Shown here: in pieces, positions 1-8,039 of the stretch
Layout of the letters: the number at the start of each line of letters is the position of its first letter
Position numbering within the stretch: the stretch's first letter is position 1
Assembly (NCBI RefSeq): GCF_029853675.1
Contig: NZ_CP122539.1
Location: forward strand, 2,065,001 to 2,129,000
Origin: Tenacibaculum tangerinum
GTDB lineage: Bacteria; Bacteroidota; Bacteroidia; Flavobacteriales; Flavobacteriaceae
Direction of reading: 5' to 3'
Length of the DNA stretch: 64,000 bases
Notes under the pieces: generated by a model
Database searches by the model: none
Told to the model about the DNA's origin: nothing
The model's input: the letters and a program-made list of their open reading frames with translations, nothing else
Translations under genes and position numbers: made by a program

Positions 1-168
1 ACTGTAACCACCACCCAAGTTAACGCAGAATACTCACAGAAGTACAGTTATTCTGCTGAAGGATCTAGTTTATTACAAACAAAATTAGTACCTATTCCAC
101 CCCCAGCAATTTTAGAAGAACGCATTCAACAGCAAATGGAAATAGCAAGAGAGGAAGCTGAAAACTAG
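1..168 (+). CDS. C-terminal fragment of a beta-rich cassette protein (DUF2589-like?)
   Basis: The open frame enters from the left edge and ends at TAG 166-168, giving the last 55 residues. The tail has the pattern SQKYSYSAEGSS, then TKLVPIPPP, then EERIQQQ, and it matches the tail of the next gene nearly residue for residue. The two are therefore tandem paralogues. No function can be assigned. The alternating polar/hydrophobic segment ending in a proline-rich stretch resembles my memory of DUF2589 proteins, but this is weak. The next gene starts 5 nt downstream, which suggests one operon. Confidence 0.7.
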   Translation, partial: TVTTTQVNAEYSQKYSYSAEGSSLLQTKLVPIPPPAILEERIQQQMEIAREEAEN

Positions 169-173
169 TGTAA

Positions 174-677
174 ATGGGTAGAATAACCAGAGAAATACAA
201 AATGCACCCTTACCAGAAATGGTTAAAAGTTTGGGTATTGGTATTGCACAGGCTCAACGTGCCTTAGACAGAGTTTCTATGGATTTAGCGAAGGAGCTTG
301 TTCATACCAAAATAGAAATGGGAGGAGAAGAGTATAGCCTACTAGCACTAGGCTTTACTCCTACTTTCTACCAGTATGTAGATACTTTTTTTGAATGTAA
401 AATGTCAGTATCTATGGTGGAGTCTAGAGAATTTGGTGCCTCAGTATCGGCTAGTGCCGGATTTAACGTAGGTTTTGCTGCTGTTAGCGCTACAGTATCT
501 GCAAGCTACTCTCAAAAATATCAATATTCTGCTGAAGCAAGCTCACTTATTAGAACCAAATTGGTTACAGTGCCTAACCCGCCGGTGTTTGAGCAACGTT
601 TACAAAGTATGATTGAAGCAGAACTAGAAAGTAAAAGAAATCCGAATACCACAACACCTACTAATACCAATTCATAA
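174..677 (+). CDS. Beta-rich cassette protein, 167 aa, paralogue of the preceding gene
   Basis: Function unknown. There is no signal peptide or membrane segment, so it is probably cytoplasmic. Residues 1-45 form an amphipathic helix with GIGIAQAQRALD. A GFTPTFYQ motif follows at about 62-69. A Ser/Ala/Val-rich beta region at about 80-125 then leads to TKLVTVPNPP and a short charged helix. The same order (AQxALD, G-F/Y-xPTFY, beta region, V-P-x-PP) recurs in the 4188 gene and partly in the 1967 gene, so these look like diverged copies of one building block. It starts 5 nt after one cassette gene and ends 3 nt before the next, so it is surely co-transcribed. A relation to DUF2589 is possible but unproven. 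Confidence 0.8.
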   Translation: MGRITREIQNAPLPEMVKSLGIGIAQAQRALDRVSMDLAKELVHTKIEMGGEEYSLLALGFTPTFYQYVDTFFECKMSVSMVESREFGASVSASAGFNVGFAAVSATVSASYSQKYQYSAEASSLIRTKLVTVPNPPVFEQRLQSMIEAELESKRNPNTTTPTNTNS

Positions 678-680
678 ACC

Positions 681-1955
681 ATGGCTAAGCATTGGAAAAG
701 TTTTGTTAAGAAAGAAAAAACTCCAGAACAAAAAGAAGAGTTGGATTTTAAAACTCTTCTTTCTTCTGGAGAACAAACAAGCAAGTCTTTAGAAGAGGTA
801 GCAGACTTTAATGCTAATCTAAAATCATTATTAGATGAGCAAAAGCAGCTTGAAGACAAAATGGCTGAGCTTACTGGTAAGAAAGAAGCATCCAATACTA
901 ACAAAAAGTATGAGCATGAAATAAAATCAATCGATCAGAAAAAGAAAGAAGAAAGAACAGAAGAAAAGAAAAGACAAAAAAGTAACAAAAAACAAGAGGA
1001 TAGATGGAAGGTTGACATACCTGTTCAAAAAAAAACAAAAGAACCTTCTATTTCTATTCCCTCAAAAATCTTAACTAAAAAGAAAAAAGAAAATGGTTTC
1101 ATTCAAGCTAAAAAAACAATTGATGCTTCTATAACAACTATTAAGCAGCGTAAGAAAAAAGCAGAAAAATCAGGAATAAAAATTACCAAACAAAATAAAA
1201 CGAACCTAACTAACACAATTAGGAAAGTTAAAGAAGGAAAAGACCAAATAGAAATAGTACAAAAACAGCTAAAAAAATCGCTTTTTAGTGTTGATCAAAA
1301 AACAAAACAAAAAACTAAACCTGTATCCACACTTATTAAAAAGGCTAAAAAAGTACAGAATTTAGTTATTGAAACACGGAAAGAGAGTAAAAAAACAAGC
1401 AGTTTAATAGCAAACCCTATTCAAAAGAAAGAAAAAAACACGAACGAATCATTTCCTAAATTAAAGGAAAACAAGCCCCTGAAAACTACAATGACAACTG
1501 TTAAAAAAGCGGTGAATACTTACCAAAATATCAAGCAAGTAAGTCCCAAAGTAATTTCAGGATTACAACAACTCTCTACAAACGCAAAGGCTATAAGTGT
1601 TGGCAATAATATTTCCAAAAGTGCAACGCTTGTAAATAAGTTAGATAATAGTATTAGCAAAGTAGATCAGCTTTTTAATACTGCTAACAAATATCTAAAT
1701 AAGACTACGAAAACAGTTGGGTTGATAGATAAGAAAGTAGAAATATTTAATACAATTTATAATAAAGAAAAGAAAACAGCTAATGCCTTTGATTTAGGCT
1801 TTATTCAAAATCAAAAATCAAAAAAAGAAGAAAATCAAAACTTTAATGTGAGTAATAAAAAACTTTCAGTAGATATAAATACGATAAAAAAAGTAAAAAA
1901 AGGAATAGACACATTAAAGAGTTCTAAAAATAAAAAAGATAGTTTTTCATTTTAA
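681..1955 (+). CDS. Lys-rich coiled-coil protein, 424 aa, unknown
   Basis: No family is recognised. The protein is extremely rich in Lys, Asn, Thr and Ser, with few aromatic residues, no signal peptide and no membrane segment. Residues about 30-120 are charged helix (E/K/Q runs). The middle is basic and low in complexity. Residues about 265-400 show regularly spaced hydrophobic residues (VNKLDNSISKVDQLF type) that suggest a long helical rod. The A-run at 1027-1035 is nine bases and stays in frame, so the length looks correct. It could be a nucleic-acid-binding or filament/scaffold protein; both are inference from composition. It lies 3 nt after the previous gene and 11 nt before the next. Confidence 0.75.
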   Translation: MAKHWKSFVKKEKTPEQKEELDFKTLLSSGEQTSKSLEEVADFNANLKSLLDEQKQLEDKMAELTGKKEASNTNKKYEHEIKSIDQKKKEERTEEKKRQKSNKKQEDRWKVDIPVQKKTKEPSISIPSKILTKKKKENGFIQAKKTIDASITTIKQRKKKAEKSGIKITKQNKTNLTNTIRKVKEGKDQIEIVQKQLKKSLFSVDQKTKQKTKPVSTLIKKAKKVQNLVIETRKESKKTSSLIANPIQKKEKNTNESFPKLKENKPLKTTMTTVKKAVNTYQNIKQVSPKVISGLQQLSTNAKAISVGNNISKSATLVNKLDNSISKVDQLFNTANKYLNKTTKTVGLIDKKVEIFNTIYNKEKKTANAFDLGFIQNQKSKKEENQNFNVSNKKLSVDINTIKKVKKGIDTLKSSKNKKDSFSF

Positions 1956-1966
1956 AACGCAATACA

Positions 1967-2677
1967 ATGAGTTCAGTTAATAACGCATTAACCTTAAAAC
2001 AAATACTATTAGGGATTTCCGATAGCTTAAACGAAGCCCAAAATCATCTCAGAAATATAAAACCTTACGATGAGTTTGGAAGACCTAATACATTATATAC
2101 CTTACCATACCTAGATTTTAATCTTCAAGTAGAAGCAGAATTTGAAAAAGAAACGACTAGTGAAGCTCAAAAAAGTAATAGGTTTACTGAGAGTCAACCG
2201 CTTCCTTATCAACCTCATAAACAAGCATATGAAAAAACAATCGCATTTAAACCTGTTACCAACAGTACAACTAACTCTAAAGAAACCAATAAGATAACCA
2301 GTACTATTTCTGGTCGATTTGTAGCTATTGTACCTAATGAAGGACTACCACAGCTTATTATAAATGCAGTACCTAAAAAAACAACTACTATTCATATATA
2401 TGATATAGATGTGGAAGTAATTAACGCTGCAGGAGAAAAAATTTCAGATGCCCTAGTAGAGTTTAATTATAATCAAGAAAAAACAGAAAAATTAAACCCA
2501 AATGCTACACTAAATCATGGGACTTCATTTTTAAATGCAAGTGAAATTAGAACGGATGAAAACGGAAAAGCTTCCGCCCAAGTTAAAGTTGATGCAGTAG
2601 ATGTTGCCAACGGACACATTTTAATTTTAGATGTAAACATAGGAAATGTATTAACTAAAATTTCAATACAACAATAA
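1967..2677 (+). CDS. Cassette protein with C-terminal Ig-like beta domain, 236 aa
   Basis: Function unknown. Residues 1-35 are helical (ISDSLNEAQNHLR), echoing the AQxxL helix of the neighbours. Residues about 45-60 carry NTLYTLPYLDFNL, in the place of the PTFY motif. Residues about 110-125 form a strand ending in FVAIVPNEG. The last 100 residues (EVINAAGEKISDALVEF, then ENGKASAQVKV) look like a bacterial Ig-like (Big_1-type) sandwich, in which A-x-V-x-F and T/NG-x-A are typical. There is no export signal, which is odd for an Ig-like fold. It ends 3 nt before the next ATG, so translation is probably coupled. Confidence 0.75.
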   Translation: MSSVNNALTLKQILLGISDSLNEAQNHLRNIKPYDEFGRPNTLYTLPYLDFNLQVEAEFEKETTSEAQKSNRFTESQPLPYQPHKQAYEKTIAFKPVTNSTTNSKETNKITSTISGRFVAIVPNEGLPQLIINAVPKKTTTIHIYDIDVEVINAAGEKISDALVEFNYNQEKTEKLNPNATLNHGTSFLNASEIRTDENGKASAQVKVDAVDVANGHILILDVNIGNVLTKISIQQ

Positions 2678-2680
2678 GTT

Positions 2681-4180
2681 ATGATAACGGATATAGAATT
2701 TTTACAGTTTAAAGGTCAATTGTTTGATGCCTCAAACCAATCCATAACAGGTGTTGAAGTTGTTGTTCAGTTCTACAATATAAATCTGAATTCTTGGGTT
2801 TCTTTAACAGAGGCTTTAATGATAAAAGCATCAAAATTTTCACATACAATTGAAATCCCAGATAGAATATCAACAACTAATCAAACAATTCGAATTGTTA
2901 GAGAAATTATTAAATCAGGAGGAGTACCTACATTCAGAATTATAAAATTTACAGCAGAAAAAGAGCTTCCAAAAGTTATTGCTTCAGACTTCACTGTAAG
3001 TATAAATAAAGAAAAATTACTATTAGATATTAACTTTGGTACAAATTGGCTCCTAAAAAACGAAGCCATTATTAATGCAAAAACACACGTTATTATAGCT
3101 TCTTCACTACGCATTTTTGAGTTTGATAACGCAATGTTAACTGTAGAAAAAGAAAAAGAAGAATTGTTGAAAGAAAAAACTACAGTAGAGGGACAATTAG
3201 TGAATTTAAACACTGCTATAAATAGTTTAAGCCAAGAAAAAGAAATATTAACTTCAGAATTTAACTTAGTAAGAACTCAGGCGGAAGATAAAGAAGAGTT
3301 ATTAGGAGAATTAAATACAAGCCTTACATTATTAAATACACAGTTAGAAGAAGAAATTCAAGAAAAAAAAGAGTTACAAGAATATACAACTACTTTAGAA
3401 AATCAGATTTCAGTATTAGAAAATACGATTGTAGAACTCGAAGCTAAAGATGCTGAAAACTTTGAAGCAAAATTTTTAGAGCTGCAAAAAAAAGTAATAG
3501 ATTTAGAAAGAACACAAGAAAATTCACTGCAAGAAAAAGAAGCTTTTTTATCAAGTATTGATAAACTTCAGAATGATATAAAAATAAGTCAAGAAGCTAT
3601 CAGTACAAGAGACATGGAGTTAGCCGCTTCACAAACATTAATAGATTCTTTGGTGCAAAAAAACGCAAAAATAACTAACGAATTGGAAGAAATTAAAGAG
3701 TTTAATGCGATTGAACACCCTAACAAATTATCTGCTAGCAAAGTATATGGTAGCATAGTAAAAGATGTGATTAAGGCAGATGAAGAACTATTGAATTCAA
3801 AATATAAACTTGCTAATATTTCATTAAACTTAAAAACTACTGTTGAAAAAGGCCCAGAAGGCACCATGCTAGGTCTAATTGATTTCGAAAGCGCCAAAGG
3901 AATCAACGGAGCAGCGGTTAGTGATATTAGTATTGATATTGTACCCAACCCTACAGCTATTGAAACTGTAGGAAGAAAAATGCCAAACCTTTTAGGGTTA
4001 ACTGAAACTGCTGTTCGAAAAATACTATTAGACCATGAGCTAAAACTAGATGCAGTTTACCATCCTACTAATGATTCTAATTTAATATCAGGACAATCCT
4101 TTAAACAATCTCCGGCACCAGGAGCTAATATAGAAGAAGGACAAGAAGTTATTGTCATATTCGCAAAACCATTAAACTAA
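2681..4180 (+). CDS. Beta domain - long coiled coil - PASTA protein, 499 aa
   Basis: There is no signal peptide. Residues 1-115 are beta-rich (FKGQLFDASNQSITGVEVVVQF, like a carboxypeptidase-regulatory or Ig-type fold). Residues about 145-340 form an uninterrupted Glu/Lys/Leu coiled coil. Residues about 345-420 repeat the cassette plan: a helix, then beta strands ending in DISIDIVPNP. Residues about 432-497 form a PASTA-like domain, starting MPNLLGLTETAVRKIL and ending QSPAPGANIEEGQEVIVIF. PASTA domains are known from extracellular parts of Ser/Thr kinases and penicillin-binding proteins, so a copy on an apparently cytosolic coiled-coil protein is unusual. Two 8-base A-runs (3363-3370, 3486-3493) stay in frame. 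The role is likely structural. Confidence 0.8.
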   Translation: MITDIEFLQFKGQLFDASNQSITGVEVVVQFYNINLNSWVSLTEALMIKASKFSHTIEIPDRISTTNQTIRIVREIIKSGGVPTFRIIKFTAEKELPKVIASDFTVSINKEKLLLDINFGTNWLLKNEAIINAKTHVIIASSLRIFEFDNAMLTVEKEKEELLKEKTTVEGQLVNLNTAINSLSQEKEILTSEFNLVRTQAEDKEELLGELNTSLTLLNTQLEEEIQEKKELQEYTTTLENQISVLENTIVELEAKDAENFEAKFLELQKKVIDLERTQENSLQEKEAFLSSIDKLQNDIKISQEAISTRDMELAASQTLIDSLVQKNAKITNELEEIKEFNAIEHPNKLSASKVYGSIVKDVIKADEELLNSKYKLANISLNLKTTVEKGPEGTMLGLIDFESAKGINGAAVSDISIDIVPNPTAIETVGRKMPNLLGLTETAVRKILLDHELKLDAVYHPTNDSNLISGQSFKQSPAPGANIEEGQEVIVIFAKPLN

Positions 4181-4187
4181 AAAAATT

Positions 4188-4846
4188 ATGTCAAGCAATT
4201 CATACGATTATGTAAAAGATGCCTTTGCAGCACCCTTAGGAGACTTTATAGCTTCTATTGGAGAAGGAGTTGGAGAAGCGCAAGCTGCCTTAGATGAAGG
4301 TTCATTACGTCAAACCTTAGAAATCTATAACAGTGATCCTGATAAATCTCCTGAAATTTTAAAAATGTTGCGAGATGTTGGGTATCAGCCTACGTTTTAT
4401 ACGATACCTAAAACTACGGCCAAAGCAAAAATATCACTATCCATATCACAACAAAGTACAAATGGGTCTGTACAAAACTCTAGAGCATTTAAACCTAAAA
4501 TGTATGCTACACCGGTAAATGCTTCTAATGCAAATAAATATAACTTAGGATTAAATGCAACTGCAGAAATTCAGTTTGACATTGTACCAGTACCACCTTC
4601 TGACACACAAATTATTCGATTTTTACCAAACGTAATTGAAAAAAACGTTTTAGATGATGACGGTATAGAGATTACAAAAAAAGAAGCTTCAAGGAAATTA
4701 GAACATTGTTAACCGAATATGGTTTAGAATATAGTTTTGGTGAAACAGTAGATACAGAAAAAGTTACTGATGAGTCTACATTTTCAAAGCAAACTCCAAG
4801 TCCAGGAACAATGATTCGAAATGGTAATTCTATATTATTGGAATAG
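4188..4846 (+). CDS. Cassette protein with C-terminal PASTA domain, interrupted by -1 frameshift
   Basis: The first frame encodes 174 aa and stops at 4710-4712. It has the cassette plan: EGVGEAQAALDEG helix, VGYQPTFYTI, beta region, DIVPVPPS. The PASTA domain starts in this frame (FLPNVIE) but continues in the -1 frame (KEIRTLLTEYGLEYSFGE, then KQTPSPGTMIRNGN) to TAG 4844-4846. The switch point is the A-run 4676-4682. There the zero-frame codons read A_AAA_AAA, a canonical -1 slippery heptamer, and one more A would also restore a single frame of 219 aa. Programmed frameshifting, a real indel and a homopolymer miscall are all possible. This is the last gene of the cassette. Confidence 0.7.
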
Positions 4847-4907
4847 AATACACTTCTATTTTTATTATTCAGAAAAAGTTTAATAAAAATTGTTGTACCC
4901 GTATCAT

Positions 4908-4935
4908 AAAAAAGCCTCTCAATTTCTTGAGAGGC
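4908..4935 (-). terminator. Rho-independent terminator of the tRNA gene
   Basis: A perfect 9-bp stem (GCCTCTCAA / TTGAGAGGC) with a TTTC loop is followed, in the minus direction, by six T. It lies 13 nt beyond the 3' end of the minus-strand tRNA. On the plus strand it also separates the upstream cassette from era. Confidence 0.85.
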
Positions 4936-4948
4936 TCATCATTTTTAG

Positions 4949-5021
<73 letters not shown>

Positions 5022-5150
5022 ATTTGCGGTTGCAAATATACAACCTTTTTCTCGTTTTTTCCAAATAATAGAGCATTTATTTTTCAACTATTTCATAACT
5101 TTCTCTATAACAACCCTATAAAAAATATAAAATTCTTACTCAAAACAAAC

Positions 5151-5158
5151 TATCTTTG
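5151..5158 (+). promoter_or_regulatory. -7 promoter element of era (TATCTTTG)
   Basis: It matches the Bacteroidota -7 consensus TAnnTTTG. It ends only 4 nt before the era ATG, so the transcript would be leaderless or nearly so. No clear -33 TTG is seen. Confidence 0.55.
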
Positions 5159-5162
5159 CCCC

Positions 5163-6044
5163 ATGACACATAAAGCAGGATTTGTAAATATCATCGGAAA
5201 CCCAAATGTTGGAAAGTCAACCTTAATGAATGCATTGGTTGGTGAAAAACTATCTATCATTACCTCTAAAGCACAAACTACTAGGCATCGTATTCTAGGT
5301 ATTGTTAATGGCGATGACTATCAAATTATTTTTTCTGATACTCCAGGAATCATAAAACCTGCTTACGAGCTGCAAGAATCTATGATGGATTTTGTTAAAT
5401 CTGCCTTTGAAGATGCTGATGTGCTTATTTACATGGTAGAAGTTGGTGAAACTGCCTTAAAAAATGAAGCTTTTTTTAACAAAATCATCCATAGTAAAAT
5501 TCCAGTAATTCTACTATTAAACAAAGTTGATAAATCGACTCAAGAAGAAGTTGAAGAAAAAATTGACTATTGGAAAAAGAAAGTTCCGAGCTCTTATGTA
5601 TATGTCATTTCGGCTCTTGAAAAATTTAATATAGATACTGTTTTTTATAAAATTATTGAGCTTTTACCAGAATCTCCTCCTTTTTATCCAAAAGATCAAT
5701 TAACCGATAAACCCGAACGATTTTTTGTGAACGAAAAAATTCGTGAAAAAATTCTTCTACACTACAAAAAAGAAATTCCGTACTCTGTAGAAGTAGAAAC
5801 TGAAAGTTTTGTTGAAGAAGACAACATTATTAAAATCCGTTCTGTTATTATGGTAGAACGCGAAACACAAAAAGGAATTATCATTGGTCATAAAGGAAAT
5901 TCTATAAAGCGTGTAGGAACAGAAGCTCGTAAAGATTTAGAACAATTTTTTGAAAAGAAAGTTTTTTTAGATTTATATGTAAAAATAAACAAAAATTGGC
6001 GCTCTAACGAACGACAATTAAAGCGATTCGGATATAAAGACTAA
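5163..6044 (+). CDS. era: GTPase Era
   Basis: An essential GTPase that binds 16S rRNA and acts in 30S subunit maturation. The 293-aa protein has G1 GNPNVGKS at about 12-19, G3 DTPG, G4 NKVD, and a C-terminal KH domain with the loop GHKGNSIKRVG. The start at 5163 follows a good -7 element; the longer open frame from 4890 runs through the antisense of the tRNA and is rejected. The length is usual for Era. It converges with the next minus-strand gene, overlapping by 4 nt at the stop codons. Confidence 0.96.
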   Translation: MTHKAGFVNIIGNPNVGKSTLMNALVGEKLSIITSKAQTTRHRILGIVNGDDYQIIFSDTPGIIKPAYELQESMMDFVKSAFEDADVLIYMVEVGETALKNEAFFNKIIHSKIPVILLLNKVDKSTQEEVEEKIDYWKKKVPSSYVYVISALEKFNIDTVFYKIIELLPESPPFYPKDQLTDKPERFFVNEKIREKILLHYKKEIPYSVEVETESFVEEDNIIKIRSVIMVERETQKGIIIGHKGNSIKRVGTEARKDLEQFFEKKVFLDLYVKINKNWRSNERQLKRFGYKD

Positions 6045-6553
6045 TCGTTTTTAACGGTTTTCAACAACTTTTTAGTGTAGTCTTTTAATTCATCCATTTG
6101 TTTTTTTCCTGTTGACTTACCTAAACTACCCACTAAGTACATTGCAACCCATACAATAGGTAAAACAACTAACATTACTATGGGTAACATGGTTGTTTTT
6201 TTTAACGACCAATTGCTATAAGCTACAATAGCAAAAATTAAAAAAGCAGTACCTACCAAAAAATGTAAAAACATAAAAAAAGTCCATATTTGAGGTTTTG
6301 GGCCAAACAATCCTTTTATATTTGATTTAGTTTCTGATACCTCTTCAATTTCTATTTGTAGCTGTGGCGACCATAAATGCGATTCCTTTTCTGGCACATC
6401 AATCACCACATGATTATCTACAACTCTCATTTTGTATTTAGAAACATCGCTTACGTGTTTCTTAATTCCCTCTAATAAATCCTGAGAATTCATGTCATAC
6501 TCTAACTGAAAGCGAGGTTTTAAAAAAATTTGATTGTATAATTTATCGTCCAT
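6041..6553 (-). CDS. Conserved membrane protein, 170 aa, unknown
   Basis: Residues 1-80 are soluble and mixed alpha/beta. Two hydrophobic segments follow at about 91-112 (FFMFLHFLVGTAFLIFAIVAY) and 121-143, and the protein ends in a basic tail. Similar two-helix proteins occur between era and der in flavobacteria, but I know of no function. It is monocistronic, convergent with era and divergent from der. Confidence 0.75.
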   Translation of the reverse strand: MDDKLYNQIFLKPRFQLEYDMNSQDLLEGIKKHVSDVSKYKMRVVDNHVVIDVPEKESHLWSPQLQIEIEEVSETKSNIKGLFGPKPQIWTFFMFLHFLVGTAFLIFAIVAYSNWSLKKTTMLPIVMLVVLPIVWVAMYLVGSLGKSTGKKQMDELKDYTKKLLKTVKND

Positions 6554-6633
6554 TAAAATAAAAAATTAAGTCCCAGCAATATAGCAAAAACTATATACTC
6601 CTTAAAACTCATCACAAATCATTTACTAAATTG

Positions 6634-6641
6634 TATCTTTG
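6634..6641 (+). promoter_or_regulatory. -7 promoter element of der (TATCTTTG)
   Basis: The TAnnTTTG element lies 17 nt upstream of the ATG. No convincing TTG -33 box is seen at the expected distance. Confidence 0.5.
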
Positions 6642-6658
6642 CATAAATTTTTTGCAAA

Positions 6659-7963
6659 ATGAGTATTATTGCGATTGTAGGAAGACCAAACGTAGGAAAA
6701 TCTACCTTATTTAACCGATTGGTAAAGCGCCGTGAAGCTATTGTAGATTCTGTTAGTGGAGTTACGAGAGATCGTCATTACGGAAAATCTGAATGGAACG
6801 GAAAAGAGTTTTCTGTAATTGACACAGGGGGGTATGTAGTTGGTTCTGATGATATTTTTGAAGGAGAAATACGCAAACAAGTTCAGTTGGCTATCGAAGA
6901 AGCCGATATTATTGTTTTTGTAGTAGATGTTGAGCAAGGCATTACTCCAATGGATGCCGAAGTTGCTAAAATTTTGCGTCAGGTTGAAAAACCTCTATTC
7001 ATAGCAGTTAACAAAGTTGACAATGCCATGCGCGATGCCGATGCTGTTGAGTTTTACAACCTTGGTTTAGGAGACTACTACACCATTTCTTCAATAAATG
7101 GAAGCGGAACAGGAGAACTGTTAGATGCCATTGCCGAAGAAATTCCTGAACCCGAAGAAGATGAAGAAAAAGAAGAACTTCCTCGTTTTGCTGTTGTTGG
7201 ACGCCCAAATGCAGGGAAATCATCATTTATCAATGCATTAATTGGAGAAGACAGAAATATTGTTACCGATATAGCAGGAACAACTAGAGATTCTATCGAT
7301 ACCAAATACAATCGTTTCGGATTTGAATTCAATTTAGTAGATACGGCTGGAATTAGAAAAAAATCGAAAGTAAAAGAAGATTTAGAGTTTTACTCTGTAA
7401 TGCGTGCCGTGCGTGCTGTTGAGCATTGCGATGTTGCTGTGCTGGTTATTGATGCAACTCGTGGTTTTGAAGGGCAAGATGAAAAAATATTTTGGCTAGC
7501 AGAAAAAAACCGAAAAGGAATTGTTATTTTGGTGAATAAGTGGGATTTGGTTGAAAAAGAAACCAATACCATGCGTGATTTTGAAGCTACAATTCGTCAG
7601 GCAATCGCTCCTTTTACCGATGTTCCTATTATATTTATTTCTGCATTAACCAAACAACGTATCTTCAAGGCAATTGAAACCGCTGTAGAGGTTTTTGAAA
7701 ACAGAAAACGTCGTATTCAAACAAGTAAGTTAAACGAAACAATGTTGGAGATTATAGAACACAATCCGCCTCCAGCAACCAAAGGTAAATTCATAAAAAT
7801 AAAGTACTGTATGCAACTACCAACGCATACACCCCAGTTTGCTTTCTTTGCGAACTTACCTCAATATATTAGAGACCCATACAAGCGTTATATAGAAAAC
7901 CAATTACGTGAACATTACAATTTTAATGGTGTTCCTATGAGTATCTATTTCCGACAAAAATAA
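6659..7963 (+). CDS. der: GTPase Der (EngA)
   Basis: A double-GTPase factor for 50S ribosome assembly, 434 aa, the usual length. The first G domain has GRPNVGKS at residues 7-14, DTGG and NKVD. The second has GRPNAGKS at about 181-188, DTAG and NKWD. The C-terminus is the KH-like domain typical of the family, ending near IYFRQK. Der and Era, both ribosome-assembly GTPases, flank one small membrane gene here. Confidence 0.97.
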   Translation: MSIIAIVGRPNVGKSTLFNRLVKRREAIVDSVSGVTRDRHYGKSEWNGKEFSVIDTGGYVVGSDDIFEGEIRKQVQLAIEEADIIVFVVDVEQGITPMDAEVAKILRQVEKPLFIAVNKVDNAMRDADAVEFYNLGLGDYYTISSINGSGTGELLDAIAEEIPEPEEDEEKEELPRFAVVGRPNAGKSSFINALIGEDRNIVTDIAGTTRDSIDTKYNRFGFEFNLVDTAGIRKKSKVKEDLEFYSVMRAVRAVEHCDVAVLVIDATRGFEGQDEKIFWLAEKNRKGIVILVNKWDLVEKETNTMRDFEATIRQAIAPFTDVPIIFISALTKQRIFKAIETAVEVFENRKRRIQTSKLNETMLEIIEHNPPPATKGKFIKIKYCMQLPTHTPQFAFFANLPQYIRDPYKRYIENQLREHYNFNGVPMSIYFRQK

Positions 7964-8039
7964 TTTTAACGTTATTTAACAATAAAAAAGGTAGTTTTTC
8001 TTTTTATTTGTAGCCTGTTAAATTTTATTGCTATAAATA

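Noticed and set aside
1..4846. Prophage or contractile injection system
   Set aside because: No sheath, tube, baseplate, terminase, portal or AAA+ gene is visible in the part shown.
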